Of a DNA stretch of 64,000 nt, positions 45,946-57,330 are shown one piece after another; within the stretch, counting starts at the first letter, position 1, and each line of letters opens with the position of its first letter. The stretch is from Rhynochetos jubatus. Taxonomy: Eukaryota; Chordata; Aves; Eurypygiformes; Rhynochetidae. The position numbers were made by a program, and so were the translations under genes. The DNA lies in contig CM050668.1 of assembly GCA_027574665.1 (NCBI GenBank), positions 2,114,001 to 2,178,000 on the forward strand. The letters run 5' to 3'. The notes beneath the pieces are model-generated. The model saw nothing but the letters and a program-made list of their open reading frames with translations, had not been told where the DNA came from and searched no databases.

Positions 45946-48619
45946 TCAATATTTGCTCCACTTGTCAATGACAGAAAGCACAAGTCCTACAGCCCGAGTT
46001 TCAGTGCATTTCAAACACACTCATCCAGAAACGCTGAAGCAGGCTCTGTTCAGGGTGCTAATGCAATTAGCACCCGCAAGAGACCTGCCCAGGCAGAAAC
46101 CCTGATGGTGGGACCGTCTGGGTGAGCAGTAGAGGGGAAGGGAAGGGGAAGAAAATCCCACAGCTATCATGTACAGTGTCATGACTAAAGCAACACCAGG
46201 TAGTAGAAGCATCTATTCTATGTTAGAAGTAAATGCTTCATAAGGACAGGTATTCTCCTGAGAGCATCTCTCTGATACGAGAAACATTTAGCATCTTGCC
46301 AGCTACACTGTTACATGAACCTTCATAAATTAACCTAAACCCTTGTAGATTATTTTTTACTTCCTTCCCATCCCTCTCCCACCCACTCCTGCCTGAGACA
46401 TTGACACTGACAAGAGTTCCCAGGATCCGTGCTTCTAAAACCAGTCTTAACACACAAATGGTATTATTCGTGAGCTATGTTTATTAGAGTATGCCCTTGC
46501 ATTTTGAAAGCCTTTCCCAGTTACTTTCTTTCCGGGTTGGACATTGGGCACAGACAGCACTATTTCCCCAGCATGCTACTGAATTTCTCCCCTCATTCCC
46601 TTTTAGCAGGAAATAACTCAGTTGGAAACTTTTCTAGCAGGATAGAATCCAAGAGGTGTGACTTAAGGTTGCCAAGATCACAATCAGGTGGCAGCCTACT
46701 TCTCTTGCAGGGAAATAATTTTTCTGATTTATTAAATTCACACAGCAAATTGAACGCACTATGTCCATGTTAGAAGTCCAGTAAGGATCACCATTTCAAC
46801 TGCTCTCCTCAGTCACTCAGGCACGCGTATGTCTGCTTTAGGGTGGGGAAAAAGAACCAGACAACTCACCATCCTGCCACCAAGATGATGATTTGAAAGG
46901 AGAACAAGCACAAGACACAACAAGAAGCAGCTTAATCATCTGTTATGCTTCAGCCCAGTGGTGGTGGCCTTTCCGTGCTTGTTAGTGACGTAACCTGGAA
47001 GGAATGATAGGTGTCTGCATCTTCATGTACGTACTTTCTTGCTCCACTGTCGCTTGGTTTCTCTTCCACCTACAAATCCACATCTCCATAACTTCATTAC
47101 TTCCAAGGCAACCTGTCTGGCTTCAGAGAGCCATCAGGTTCCTTTGGTCCCTAAAGCCAGTGTTCAGTATAGCCTGGAGCCACTCTAGGACACACACACA
47201 GCCTGAGGACACCTGGAACTGGAGCCCCGGTGGCGACTAAGCTCAACGAACTCCAACGCAGCAGGCGAGTCTGTCCCGGCCTGCTCAAGATGTGCAAGTT
47301 AGCCTGTGATCCAGTTAAATGCCTGCAGCCCACAGAGACCACCTCAGCTGGGCTGGCTACCAGTGAGGCTTAGAAGCATTGCTACCTTCTGCAGTCCTGC
47401 TGATTTCCATCATGCATCCCCTCACAGGGACACTTAGAAGAAAGACGAGCAACTGCGTGCTCCTCTGCCTTTACTGTATTTAACACTGCGCTACTGCAGG
47501 AAGCTATCCCAGCCAGGCAAGGACCTCACCGTCTGGGGACCACCCGTCCACAGAAATGCCACTTGAACCCGTGATCAGAAGTCCCATTTCATTAGAGCAA
47601 TCCAGCTGCACCTAATTCAAACAGCAATGAGCTTGCTGTCTGCTTTCTTATGCTGCTTCTTTCTGAATCCTTCTGCTCCACTCTACGTGAAGGGGGGGTG
47701 GGAGAATAATTTCTTTCCTCCAGAGCTAATTCCCATACACTGCAATGAGAGAAATGCAATGTTCTGAGCAATAAAAGCTGGAAAGTGGAATTATTTTCTG
47801 CACCATTCAGATGGAAATGAAGCCTAGCCTCTATTCTGCCACCCACCTGGAGCCATGGTATGATCCTATAGATCTTTGGATCAATACTGCATCATAGCTA
47901 CAAAACTAGAAAAGGGAAAAATAAGATGCACAATGTGAAGGAATGTAAATTTTAACTAAATTAGTTCTGTAAAGGTTCGCCGTTTTCACTGCCACTTTTG
48001 GGGAAGAGGTACAGCACTCAGCTGGGGGACAGAGGAGTGCAGACAGAGCATTTTGCTTCCCTTAAAAATAGCTGGTGCTTACTCTGAAGGCTATTATCCT
48101 TCACCCCAAATAAACGCACAAGATACTGTTGCATGTTTTCTGTTTGACTATGTGTGGAGAGGATGAGAAAGAGCATATTATTTCTTAATGATTCACTAAA
48201 ATGCAGCATCGCCACAGGAGGAGTGGTTTGAACCGCCTCCCTGGTTGCTATCCACCCAGGCATTTTGTTAGAGGCTACTAGATGAGTTTCTGTCCACACA
48301 GTAGAGAGATGAAGAATGATGGGGTTTTGTGTTTGTTTGCTTGGAATTTAGGGCTGCCTTACATCACAGCACAGAGCCAAACACTACATCGCAAGGAGAG
48401 CTGGTGCTCAGGACTATTTTCCTGACTGCCCAATTCCCTGGTTATCCCGGGCCAGCTCATTTGTGTCTGAGGGACAGTTATTTCATGGGCTCCAGTACAC
48501 AGGTTCCAGAGAAGCACTGCTCAGAAGCCACCTAAGTGATAAAGGGGAATAAAATTGTGTCCCACATATTTACTTTGAACTTTCAGGGGCTTCCCACCGG
48601 GGAAGCTAAGCTTGCTATA

Positions 48620-48678
48620 CTTCTCCAGAGAAGAGTCTGGAGATCATCTTCTCCGGAGGTCTACTCTTCTCCAGAGAA
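48620..48678. repeat. Three dispersed copies of CTTCTCC(A/G)GA
   Basis: CTTCTCCAGAGAAG (48620), CTTCTCCGGAGG (48648) and CTTCTCCAGAGAA (48666) lie at 28- and 18-bp spacing. Each is nearly self-complementary. They may be a decayed minisatellite or a factor-binding cluster. Confidence 0.6.
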
Positions 48679-49521
48679 AACCCAGAGGCAGCCCAGGGAC
48701 AGAGGGCGCTGCTGCAGAGGGCTGCCAGCCCCAACACATGTCCGGGCACATCCCCAGAAAAGGAGAAACAAAACATCACAGCCCTACAAGCCCTTCAGTA
48801 GCTGCTTTCTACCAAGCAGAAATACAAAAAGCCAAAATCAGCCGTACAGCAAGCCTGCTATGCGTGTCAGGGACATCACACTGCTACAGCAACATCTTCA
48901 CCCTCCACCTCCACATCCCAGCCCCAGAGAACAGAGCAGTAACACCTTATCTTCCCCTCAGATGAGCCACATGCACAAGCCTCACACCACAACCTCAGAG
49001 CCAACACAGCAGCTCTACCAGCACCTTCCAAGGCAGGCACCGAGCAGGTAATATCTCAGCAGCATGGCAGAGGCATCACTCACCCTGCTGCTCCTCACAT
49101 TTCCCCAGGGCCTTGCTACCTTGCAGCTACCCGCAGCTGCAGGGCCCCGTGATGGCAAGTGCAGGCAAGTTTGCTGGGGAGGCAGCCTGGCCTCCCTGCC
49201 CACCCATCCAGTGCCTGCTGCCCTGGTCGCCCACCGGCCTCTCCTTTAAAGCTTATCTTCAGGGTTTGGGCTGATGAATCAAAGGATAACTTGCTACTGG
49301 CCACCCAGACATTGTCTCCTAGCTCAAATCTGAGACTAGCATGGTAAGGAGTGCTGGTGTTTATTGCCTTCCAAGTCACCGATGTCCTTCTACAGCAGCG
49401 CAATTCTTCAGTGAGGCGTTGCTTCCCTCATTTATTTGTGTAATCAGAAGTTTTACAGCATCTGGTCCTCTCCTTATGCCCTCAGCTCCTGAAGTCCAGT
49501 GAATTCAGCTGCCTTTGCCTT

Positions 49522-49542
49522 AAAAAAAAAAAAAAAAAAAAA
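49522..49542. repeat. Poly-A tract (21 A)
   Basis: Twenty-one consecutive A. I looked for a processed retrocopy upstream and found no recognisable reading frame or target-site duplication. Confidence 0.88.
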
Positions 49543-50193
49543 GTCAATCCTTCTACCTGAGAGGAAAAGCCGACAGATTAAGATCCCTAAGGTCCACACT
49601 GTAAAAGAGCCCACAATATTTTTTTATCTTTCAGTATTCCCTGAGTTATTTTATGACTGTGAATGCCCACAGTTAACAACAGCGTAACACTGAGCCCAAA
49701 TCCTTAACTGTTGTACCCAGTCACCGCACATTCCACCCCTAACCAGCCCTGATCCCATAGCGACAGCCACGCAGCAGACCCCTGTCTTAAATAGGGCACA
49801 GAAGTTCATTCCCCCGGATTTCATTGCAGGTTCCTAATCAAGGGCAATATTTAAAACCCGAGGTTTATTTCTGTGGTGTCCCCAAACACTTTAGCTAATA
49901 GAGATGAACCTTCCACTACCAGTTTATCTTTTCTCCTTTATGCCAATATTTAATGCCTTCTTTCATCCTCTTCAGTAATGAATCATCTGTTTTTGTATGA
50001 TTAGGGTTATGAACAGCTCAGTACTTGTACAGTGGAACATTAGGGCAGGGATATAGATGCCCATAGGACAGAGATAAGGATTCATGAAAGAGAAGACTGG
50101 GCTGAGTCAAGCAAAATGTGTTTTAAAATGCATTAGTGAAGAGTAACAGAATGAAAATACTTGATGAATATTTTAAGTGGCCAAATATTAGAA

Positions 50194-50224
<31 letters not shown>
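50194..50224. repeat. (TG)n(TA)n dinucleotide microsatellite
   Basis: A short TG run (50194-50202) passes directly into a TA run of about 11 units (50203-50224). It is a typical compound dinucleotide repeat and probably polymorphic. Confidence 0.92.
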
Positions 50225-52180
50225 CATATTCACGAAATGAAAGGCACTGGTTTTAATATCCAGCCAATCTTTAATCTGCATCGTTGATAGCATTTATCTG
50301 AATCTGGGGCTTGAGGTGCTCAGCCTGCTGGCCCAGGTCAAGAAAAGCTTTGAAGCACTGAGTGGGTTTATTCATATGAGGGAAGTACAGGATAAAGTAC
50401 AGGATACACTGAGCTGTTTTGTAGGGACAGTGTGCCACGACCTGCATCTCCCAGCACTGAACTTCAGGTGAAGACAGGCTGTAATAGGGTAGCAGTCAGT
50501 GTTTTACAGGGGAAAATATATAGAACATCATTGAAACTTTACCCATGATCTCACTGTCTGTAGATGTCAAAGAGAAAGCAACACTTGCAGAGACTCCTGG
50601 GAGGCTTATGATTACAAGTGACTAACAGCCAGGACCTTGCAGTATGAGCCCAAGGTTCTCAGTGAATTATTAGACAAATAATTGACAATTAGACAAATCC
50701 TCCTCAGTTCCCACCTTTATAAGATACATGGAATATTAATTGCCAAAAAAGAAGGTTGTCTAATGAAAACCTGCATTGAAAAGCCAGAAACCAATGAAAC
50801 TCCTTAAAAAAATCAGTCACGTCTCATTGAAATAATCCTGAAACACTCAAAGTAAGAACAAGGGGATTTTACGATCCTACACACATGTGTAAACAAGGAG
50901 GTGGATAAAGCTCTTTCTGTAAGTTGACGACAATTTTACAGGAAAGTTCAAAAAGTCTATAAAAAAGCTACTCCACCTCATTAAATCTTTAAGCATTTTT
51001 TCATAAGCGTTTGTAAAGCCCTTGAGAGGTTTCAGCATCACTATGTGAAAGGACAGAGTACTCTCCCCCTGTTTTTAAAATTACTCAAAAGTAGGAGGAG
51101 GTTAAGTACTGCAAGGGCCCAACCCTGAGTGCACATCAGTCAAAATTAAAAAATGAACAATTACACGTGCTTTAATTTCTGTGTCCTGAGGTCTTCATTT
51201 CTGTGCAGGACAGCATTTGAGAACACACTAAGAGCCCATGAAATCCTAACAGAATGGGCACATAAGAGTGATGCAATAGAGCGACAACATTTCTGCAGTT
51301 TTTCTGGATGACCAAGTTCCTGCAGGAATGAGTATTTTAAAACTGGGAATAATTTATAACATTATAAAATTAAGAAATGTTTCAAAAAACTTGCACTCCC
51401 GCAACTTTTTAAAAATCTTAGACGTAAAAAAATACAGTTGATTCACTGATGTTGTGTTATTGGAAAGGGAAAAACTTGTCATTGACCACGCACCTCTAAG
51501 ACGTCAACGCGTCTCCCACGCCACAAAGGCCATGGGGCTGCACAAAGTTGTATACACAAAGCATGTACAGTAAAGTTCTTTGCTTACAAAACCTCTTTTT
51601 CTGGTGTGTACATGCTTTGTTCCAGTCCCTGCAGTAACGTTTCATTTGATTCTGGCTCCTCAGGCAGTCGAGGAGTTAAAGAGAAGTTTTGGATCATTTT
51701 TTGATATGTGGGCCCTACAGGTAGCTAAAGCTGCCCAAGACTGGGCACAGGTTAGCCCTGGGTGCTGGGTGCTCAGGTTGAGAAAATCAGTTATTTCCTG
51801 CAGTTAAAATTATTTGCATCAACCTAAAGATGTAGAGAAAATGGTAATGCTTAAATATTCTATAATTATAATAAAAGAAATCAAGACTTTAGTAGGGCTA
51901 CTGGAAAAATTGCTTCTCAGTTTTCTCAAATATTTTTAACAGAATTTGAACATCTGAAACTGTTGCCCCCTTCTAGTCATTGAAACATACAGATTCTGCC
52001 TGTTTATCCAGACACTTCCGTCAAATGTTATTGACTGGACTGGCAGCCGTACCTAGGGTAGGACAGAGGAAACAGGACCCAAAAGAAATTTCCAAAGCAG
52101 TGACGGCTGCTGGTGGTGTTGGGATGAGCCTTTTGAGGGCAGTTTTCAAAGCTGCTTTGTCACACTTCTCATCAGAAGTG

Positions 52181-52225
52181 GTGTTGAAAGGGATCTCCAG
52201 GATCAACCATTCAGTCCCAGAGCTA
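52181..52225 (-). mobile_element. CR1 LINE 3'-end fossil
   Basis: GTGTTGAAAGGGATCTCCAGGATCAACCATTCAGTCCC closely follows the reverse complement of the avian CR1 3' end, in parts GGTTGGAAGGGACCTC and GGATCATCTAGTCCAACC. CR1 is the main LINE of birds and most copies are 5'-truncated. The match fades to the right, and the terminal 8-bp repeats typical of CR1 are not evident on the left. Confidence 0.55.
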
Positions 52226-52919
52226 ACACATGACAGTGTCACATCCTCCTCTTCATCAAACCCTTGATCCAGCTGTGCTGTTTATTCCTGTCTAATCTGT
52301 GGTGAATGGGCACTGGTGTCACTGCTGACAGCGTGAAACAAAATCCATGGGAGAACTCCTACCCCAGCCGCACATTGACTCATCACAACACTCAATTCCA
52401 TTTTTGCTAAATACCACTCCCCCAACCATCCCCAGTCACCACGATCTACCGCTGACTGCAGCATTTCCTCCACCCACAGAAAAGATGGCGTGCTCATTAC
52501 CAAAAGCCTATAAGGCTTCTGCAAGCTCAAGACATCTCACAAACACTTTTAATTAATTTTTCCAGCATGCAGGATGAGTAAACACACTATTGTTGATGCT
52601 GTCAGCTGCTTGATATAAGTCCCAGACCTCTTTCAGTTTCACTCAGAAATACTTCGACCCCTGTCAGAAATTCATTGACAATAAGGTCTCTCCAAGTAAA
52701 TGTTTGCAGCAGCAACAAAAGAGGAGGTAATAGTATGCCTGCTATGCATACAGGAGAGATAATACTGGTTGAGATTTCTATGGTAATTTCTTGAGATACA
52801 GTATCAGGCTTTGGTGACTTTTTAACTGCTGAATTACTGTAATATTTCTCATAAGAAATCCTGCAATCTTGGTTCCAGGCATAAAAACTCAGCTCTATTT
52901 TGTACTTAGCGAAAAGGAA

Positions 52920-53021
52920 AATCTATCTAACTACCTACCTACCTTCCGATCTTTTTACCTACCTTTCTACCTTTCCACCTTTCTATCTATCTACCTTTCT
53001 ACCTTTCTACCTTTCTACCTT

Positions 53022-53083
<62 letters not shown>
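52920..53083. repeat. Compound CTAT / CTTTCTAC microsatellite
   Basis: A degenerate pyrimidine-rich start (CTACCTACCTACC) passes into an 8-bp period ACCTTTCT (about 52991-53022). It then becomes an uninterrupted run of about 15 CTAT units (53023-53083). The long perfect run predicts length polymorphism. The graded structure suggests stepwise slippage from an imperfect precursor. Confidence 0.95.
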
Positions 53084-53144
53084 AATACTGCACTCAAAGG
53101 AAAGAGTGGCCAGCAGTCTGTGAAATTATTGTTTGCTTCTAAAT

Positions 53145-53720
53145 GTAGCTACCACAGCTGAGAACTTAATACTTGGCTAATGCCCGAGATCCTTATTAAC
53201 ATAAATATTGTAACAGTCAGGCAGGGTGGAAGTCATACATGAGATAAGATCTTGTCTGTTCCTGGTGATACGATCTCAGCACTAGTCAATTAAAACTGCT
53301 GGAGTATTTCGTAATCATTGTCATATCAAATTACGGCACTGATGCATACATTAAGTGGGAAAAGTTATTACATTACCGCGTGGAGCGAAAGAAGGGCTAA
53401 AAGAACACTGCGGCGCGAGTAGTTTATGGAGACATAAAAACTACCGTGGACAGCATTATAGTTATTCCGAGGACCACTGTAATTGTATAATAATTCTGTT
53501 TACACTTGTCCATCCTATTTTTCTTACAGGACGTTATATATGAAATGATTCTACAGGACTCTTCAGGGGACTAAGATATAAACCCCGGGAGATTGTTTTT
53601 CCTTCCTCTTACCACTGGCGCTTTACAATGTACTCTCCTTCGCGGAGGCTGACTTTGGGCAGTCAATATAACATATTCCTATAAGACTGTCAGTAGGATT
53701 GGTAGGGTAATTTGCAGAGG
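53145..53720. promoter_or_regulatory. CpG-retaining enhancer-like block
   Basis: This AT-rich unique stretch keeps many CpGs where none would be expected by neutral decay. Examples are ATTACCGCGTGGAGCG, CACTGCGGCGCGAG, CTACCGTGG and CTTCGCGGAGG. Between them lie TCGTAATCATTG, GTAATTGTATAATAATTC and TAACATAAATATTG. The reading frames are short and unlike any family I know. It directly follows the CTAT microsatellite. It may be a conserved enhancer, and a small non-coding exon is also possible because TTTTTCTTACAG|GAC near 53528 resembles a splice acceptor. Confidence 0.42.
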
Positions 53721-54359
53721 TTTTGTGGATCTGCAAATTGAGAATCAGCCCTTGGAGGATTAAGGTTTCAAATTTAATTTTACGCTAATTCTAGGCATTT
53801 TTTGAAAAACTACAAGCTTGGCTTTACTACCTCATATACAACATTATTTACCTCTCCTTGGGCCCTTTTTACTGTTTTGGGAGGATCCCAAGCTAATGTA
53901 ACACTGCCCTAACTGCTCAGCTACATCAAGCATATGCATGCTGCATGTCTGACAATTAAGTGCTACACCGCAGAGTTCATCCGCAAGTAAGCCAGTGTTT
54001 GGTGTCAGGAAGTGCCGAGGCCAGACTCTGCTCCTCTCTGTGCCAGTGAACGTCAGCAGCGGTTAACAGCACGTACTGTGCACAAGCCATGCGGGTTCAC
54101 ATGGAATGACCCCCTCCAGAAAGATCTGCCATTCCTGTAGCTCAATTCCTCTTTATGACTCCTGGATTGCTCTCTTATGTCCCTAGTATTAGTAGCTTGT
54201 ATGTTGAATTGGAAATAACTCTGAGAAAGCCAGACTAACGTCAGGGCCCTGCTGTGAGAAACACCGCGCAAACACAAAGTTAGAGAAAGTTCTTGCCCCA
54301 AAAATCTCCAGTCTGAAATCTCAATAATGTCAAGTGCCATGACCATACACAGTACATAT

Positions 54360-54910
54360 AATCTTATTTGCTGAAATAAATTGCAGATTGTTCTTTTTTT
54401 AAAGAGGAGAAAATAAATAAAGAAATGGAGAGCACTTGTAGAAATGAGTAAGGTTTCACCTCATGATAAAGGTAGTTATGCTCCAGTAATGAGGAGAAAG
54501 GGAACTTGCTATCAAGAATTAATGAGATCACAAAGAACAGGCAGGGGAAGTGAACGTTTTTAAAATGTCCCTGCTGAACACCAGGAATAATAGAGTGAGA
54601 AAAAATGGAGTAGATCCCTGTGGTAAAAACTATTAGAGGCGGCGAATTATAAAACTATTAACCAGAATGTAACTCCCAATTAAAAGATGATTTAACACTG
54701 GAATCTGATGGATGAATTTTGATTAAATGGAGAACTATTAGGAGCCCTGGGAAATGGACTTCTCCTGCCAGTTTTAAAAGTTAAAAGGCAGTTTGATATA
54801 AAAATTTATAAATTAAGGTTAATTACTTTAAATAACATGGCTGGAAGCAATAAAAAGAAATTTATAATATTCTCTGGAGTTTTAGGAAAATAATATAGAT
54901 ATCCGCACCT
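54360..54910. promoter_or_regulatory. Enhancer-like AT-rich block
   Basis: The block shows many TAAT/ATTA cores, among them CAAGAATTAATGAG (near 54514), GGCGGCGAATTATAAAAC (near 54639), TAACTCCCAATTAAAAG and AAGGTTAATTACTTTAAA (near 54814). It also contains AATCGAATTAGCG just past its right end. Repeats are absent. Unique AT-rich sequence with isolated CpGs suggests constraint. Confidence 0.38.
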
Positions 54911-56879
54911 CTCAGTGGAAAATCGAATTAGCGTCCCCAAGTACAGGTCGACAAAGACAAAGGCAAAATAAACTGGCTGACAAAGGGGTTGGTGGGAAGC
55001 TGAACGACTCGTAGCCTTTGATCTGCCAGCAAACTCTGTGTTCGCTGCCACAGTGACTCTCTTCTCGGGGTTTTTGTGCAAAGGAGCAGCGCTTCTTCTC
55101 TTCAGCCTTTGAAACCCACAGCGAGCACACTACAAACCAAACGGCGGACACCGAAGATGTCCAAAGAGGCAGGCTGATCCTCTTGCCCTTGAAGAAAGGT
55201 TTGGCTCTACAAGCAGGTAGGAAAAAATTGGTATCAGGTCAAATCTGTGTTAGCAACGGGCAGGGAGACTAGCCCAAAGCAAGGTCAAACAGTCCCTCTC
55301 TTAAGGGCTCATCATTGTGACTTATAAACCTTTAAATATTGTAAGAAATTATTCAGCTTAGGCAAGGAATGGGCTTGTCCAGAGAGGTGGTGTGGTTTAT
55401 TTGGAAATGCGGAGCCCAGGGGGCTCTCAGATGCAGGACAGGGAAGCTCAGCTGGAGGTGTTACATTCCACCACACCAGCTCTCATGGAATACACTTTCA
55501 TGTAGAGAAAGAGGAGTGTTTGGGAGGTAAGGTGTTTGTTCAGCCTGAATTTCCTTTCTCCTTTCAGGTGGATCCCATGGGGGAGGTGGGGACTGAGGGA
55601 GAAAAGCATGTGCCCATGTCACTCCACATTAACTGCCTGGACTGGATCATTCCCCAAGGAAACACAGCAGAAGGCGGCAGAAGAGGAGAAGGCTTCTCCT
55701 GTGACAGCCTCCTGGGGCTTTTATGCAGAAGAGGGTCACAGAGGAGGCATAAAGCCTGGAAAGTTTCCACAGCTCCCAAAGGATTCCTAGGAAGCCGGAA
55801 TCATTATACGGAGACATTCTCCGCTAATAGAAATGTCTCCTTGCCCTCCTGCTCCACTCTGACCTAGCTGGTAAGGGATTTTCCTCGGAGCATTGCAGGC
55901 AGGAGAGGACAGCATTTGCCAAACAGCCACAGGTCAGGTCACACCAGCTGCTCCATGTCCGCAGAGCCAGGATGCTGGGGAAGGCTCCCTGCTCCTTTCT
56001 TGTGTATGCACCCCAGGTCCATGAAGACTCCCACAGGAAGCACAGAGCAATGCCCACTGGCTCCAGCTCCTGTCTGATTACTTACCAAACCCAAATGAAG
56101 GGGCAGATCTCTGCAGGCTCACCTTGAGAGTCTGAGCCGGATGTTTTCTGTCCCTCCCCTCCATGAACACCTGGCCCTGGGGAAGGCAGAGATGGAGGAA
56201 GCAATCACGCATCCCATGATCTGCTGCTCATCCAACTGGATGTATGGCCTGGTGTTTGCTTGGTTTTTGGAGGTTGGATCCTTTCTGTGCCATTTGAATG
56301 ACTGTGAGGTTTTGTGCTCACCTTACCCAGCTCCTGTTCTGCTGCCCTGTGCACCTATGCACGTCTGTCTGTCCTTTTACATACAAACACATGCTGTTTC
56401 AGCCTCCTCCCATCATCTTCCTCCCTCAGTGCCTCCCCAGGGCTGATTCTGTGCCCGCTCACTCTGATCCTCATCTAAACCTGGGATACCCCCACCAACA
56501 CATAGGGTAACCCATCCTGCTCCCTGAGACGCCACTCCGTTCCACACCATGATCAGAAAACCTCTCTGCTGAAGTGAGCAGTTTTTCTAGTTTTTGGTCC
56601 CTTTGAGTGCTGACCCTTGAAATTTCCATCTCCTCCCTATCCCCTTCCTCACACACACTGCTGCAGAGCCACCCCATGCCCCCCGCTCTTTGTCTTAGGT
56701 GCTTCCCTGCCCCAGCCAAGGTAAGCGCGGTGCTGCTCCTTTAAGGCTCAGTGCCTGTAAGTGATTACTCTTGGCTATCACTTTTTCTATATCAGACATG
56801 TCATGGTGAAGAATCTTCAACCTTGACTCTTACAGCTGCCCTAATTATAGGACATATTTTTGGTGCTGTGTCTTTATTC
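54911..56879. other. Gene-free unique DNA
   Basis: GTGCAAAGGAGCAGCG and flanks near 55075 show a few CpGs. Otherwise the stretch has only short overlapping frames. AAG|GTAAGC at 56720 is an isolated donor-like match. Confidence 0.52.
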
Positions 56880-57330
56880 CTTTCCGTGCTGGCACTCTGA
56901 CCCCGGTGCTTCCTCCGTCGCGCTTGTGTTAACAAGGTTGTCCATTCTACAGTTTCCTCACTCTGATTTGTAACTCGAAATTACCATATCTGGCTTTCAC
57001 TCACTGACAACCGTCACTTTAAATAGGCCTTTTAAAGTTAATACGATGTCCATTCTAAAGTGGAGTATTACTTTTCAGTGATGTTAAATGAGCAATTTAA
57101 GGAGCTATAGGCTCTTCTTATAAGAAAAATTAAATTTTATCTGCCACTTAATTTATGAATAGGGCTAACCCTAAACAAATCTGTCATAAGCTGCTGCCAT
57201 CCCTAAAAAAATAATAATACAAGAATAACTCCAGTTAATGGTGGTAAAATACAGAAGAAATATACGAATTATTCATAAAAACACGTCTAGCTCACGCTTT
57301 TTAGAGCCTTGGGTACACACTGCAGCAGGA
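56880..57330. promoter_or_regulatory. Enhancer-like AT-rich block
   Basis: CCTCCGTCGCGCTTGTG (near 56910), AACTCGAAATTACCATATC (near 56972), GTTAATACGATGTCC and AATATACGAATTATTC (near 57259) combine CpG retention with homeodomain-type cores. No coding frame or repeat was recognised. Confidence 0.36.

Larger units (their letters stand above)
43547..52919. other. Gene-free DNA, the plainest long stretch of the window
   Basis: It contains the poly-A tract (49522), the TG/TA microsatellite, the CTTCTCC cluster, a possible Chompy-like scrap and the CR1 tail. The 171-codon frame at 48536-49051 starts at GTG, is low in complexity and is not supported as a gene. No dense enhancer-like block stands out. 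TTGCCCCCTTCTAG at 51963-51976 is a weak CTCF-like match (11 of 14). Confidence 0.55.

Noticed and set aside
48536-49051. 171-codon plus-strand frame
   Set aside because: It starts at GTG, is low-complexity and rich in His/Pro/Ser/Thr, and overlaps another frame. There are no recognisable domains.
49400-49542. Poly-A tract as the tail of a processed retrocopy
   Set aside because: Upstream sequence has no recognisable coding region and no flanking direct repeat. Simple slippage is enough.
52920-53142. Tyr/Leu/Ser-repeat frames over the CTAT tract
   Set aside because: They are translations of the microsatellite and not genes.
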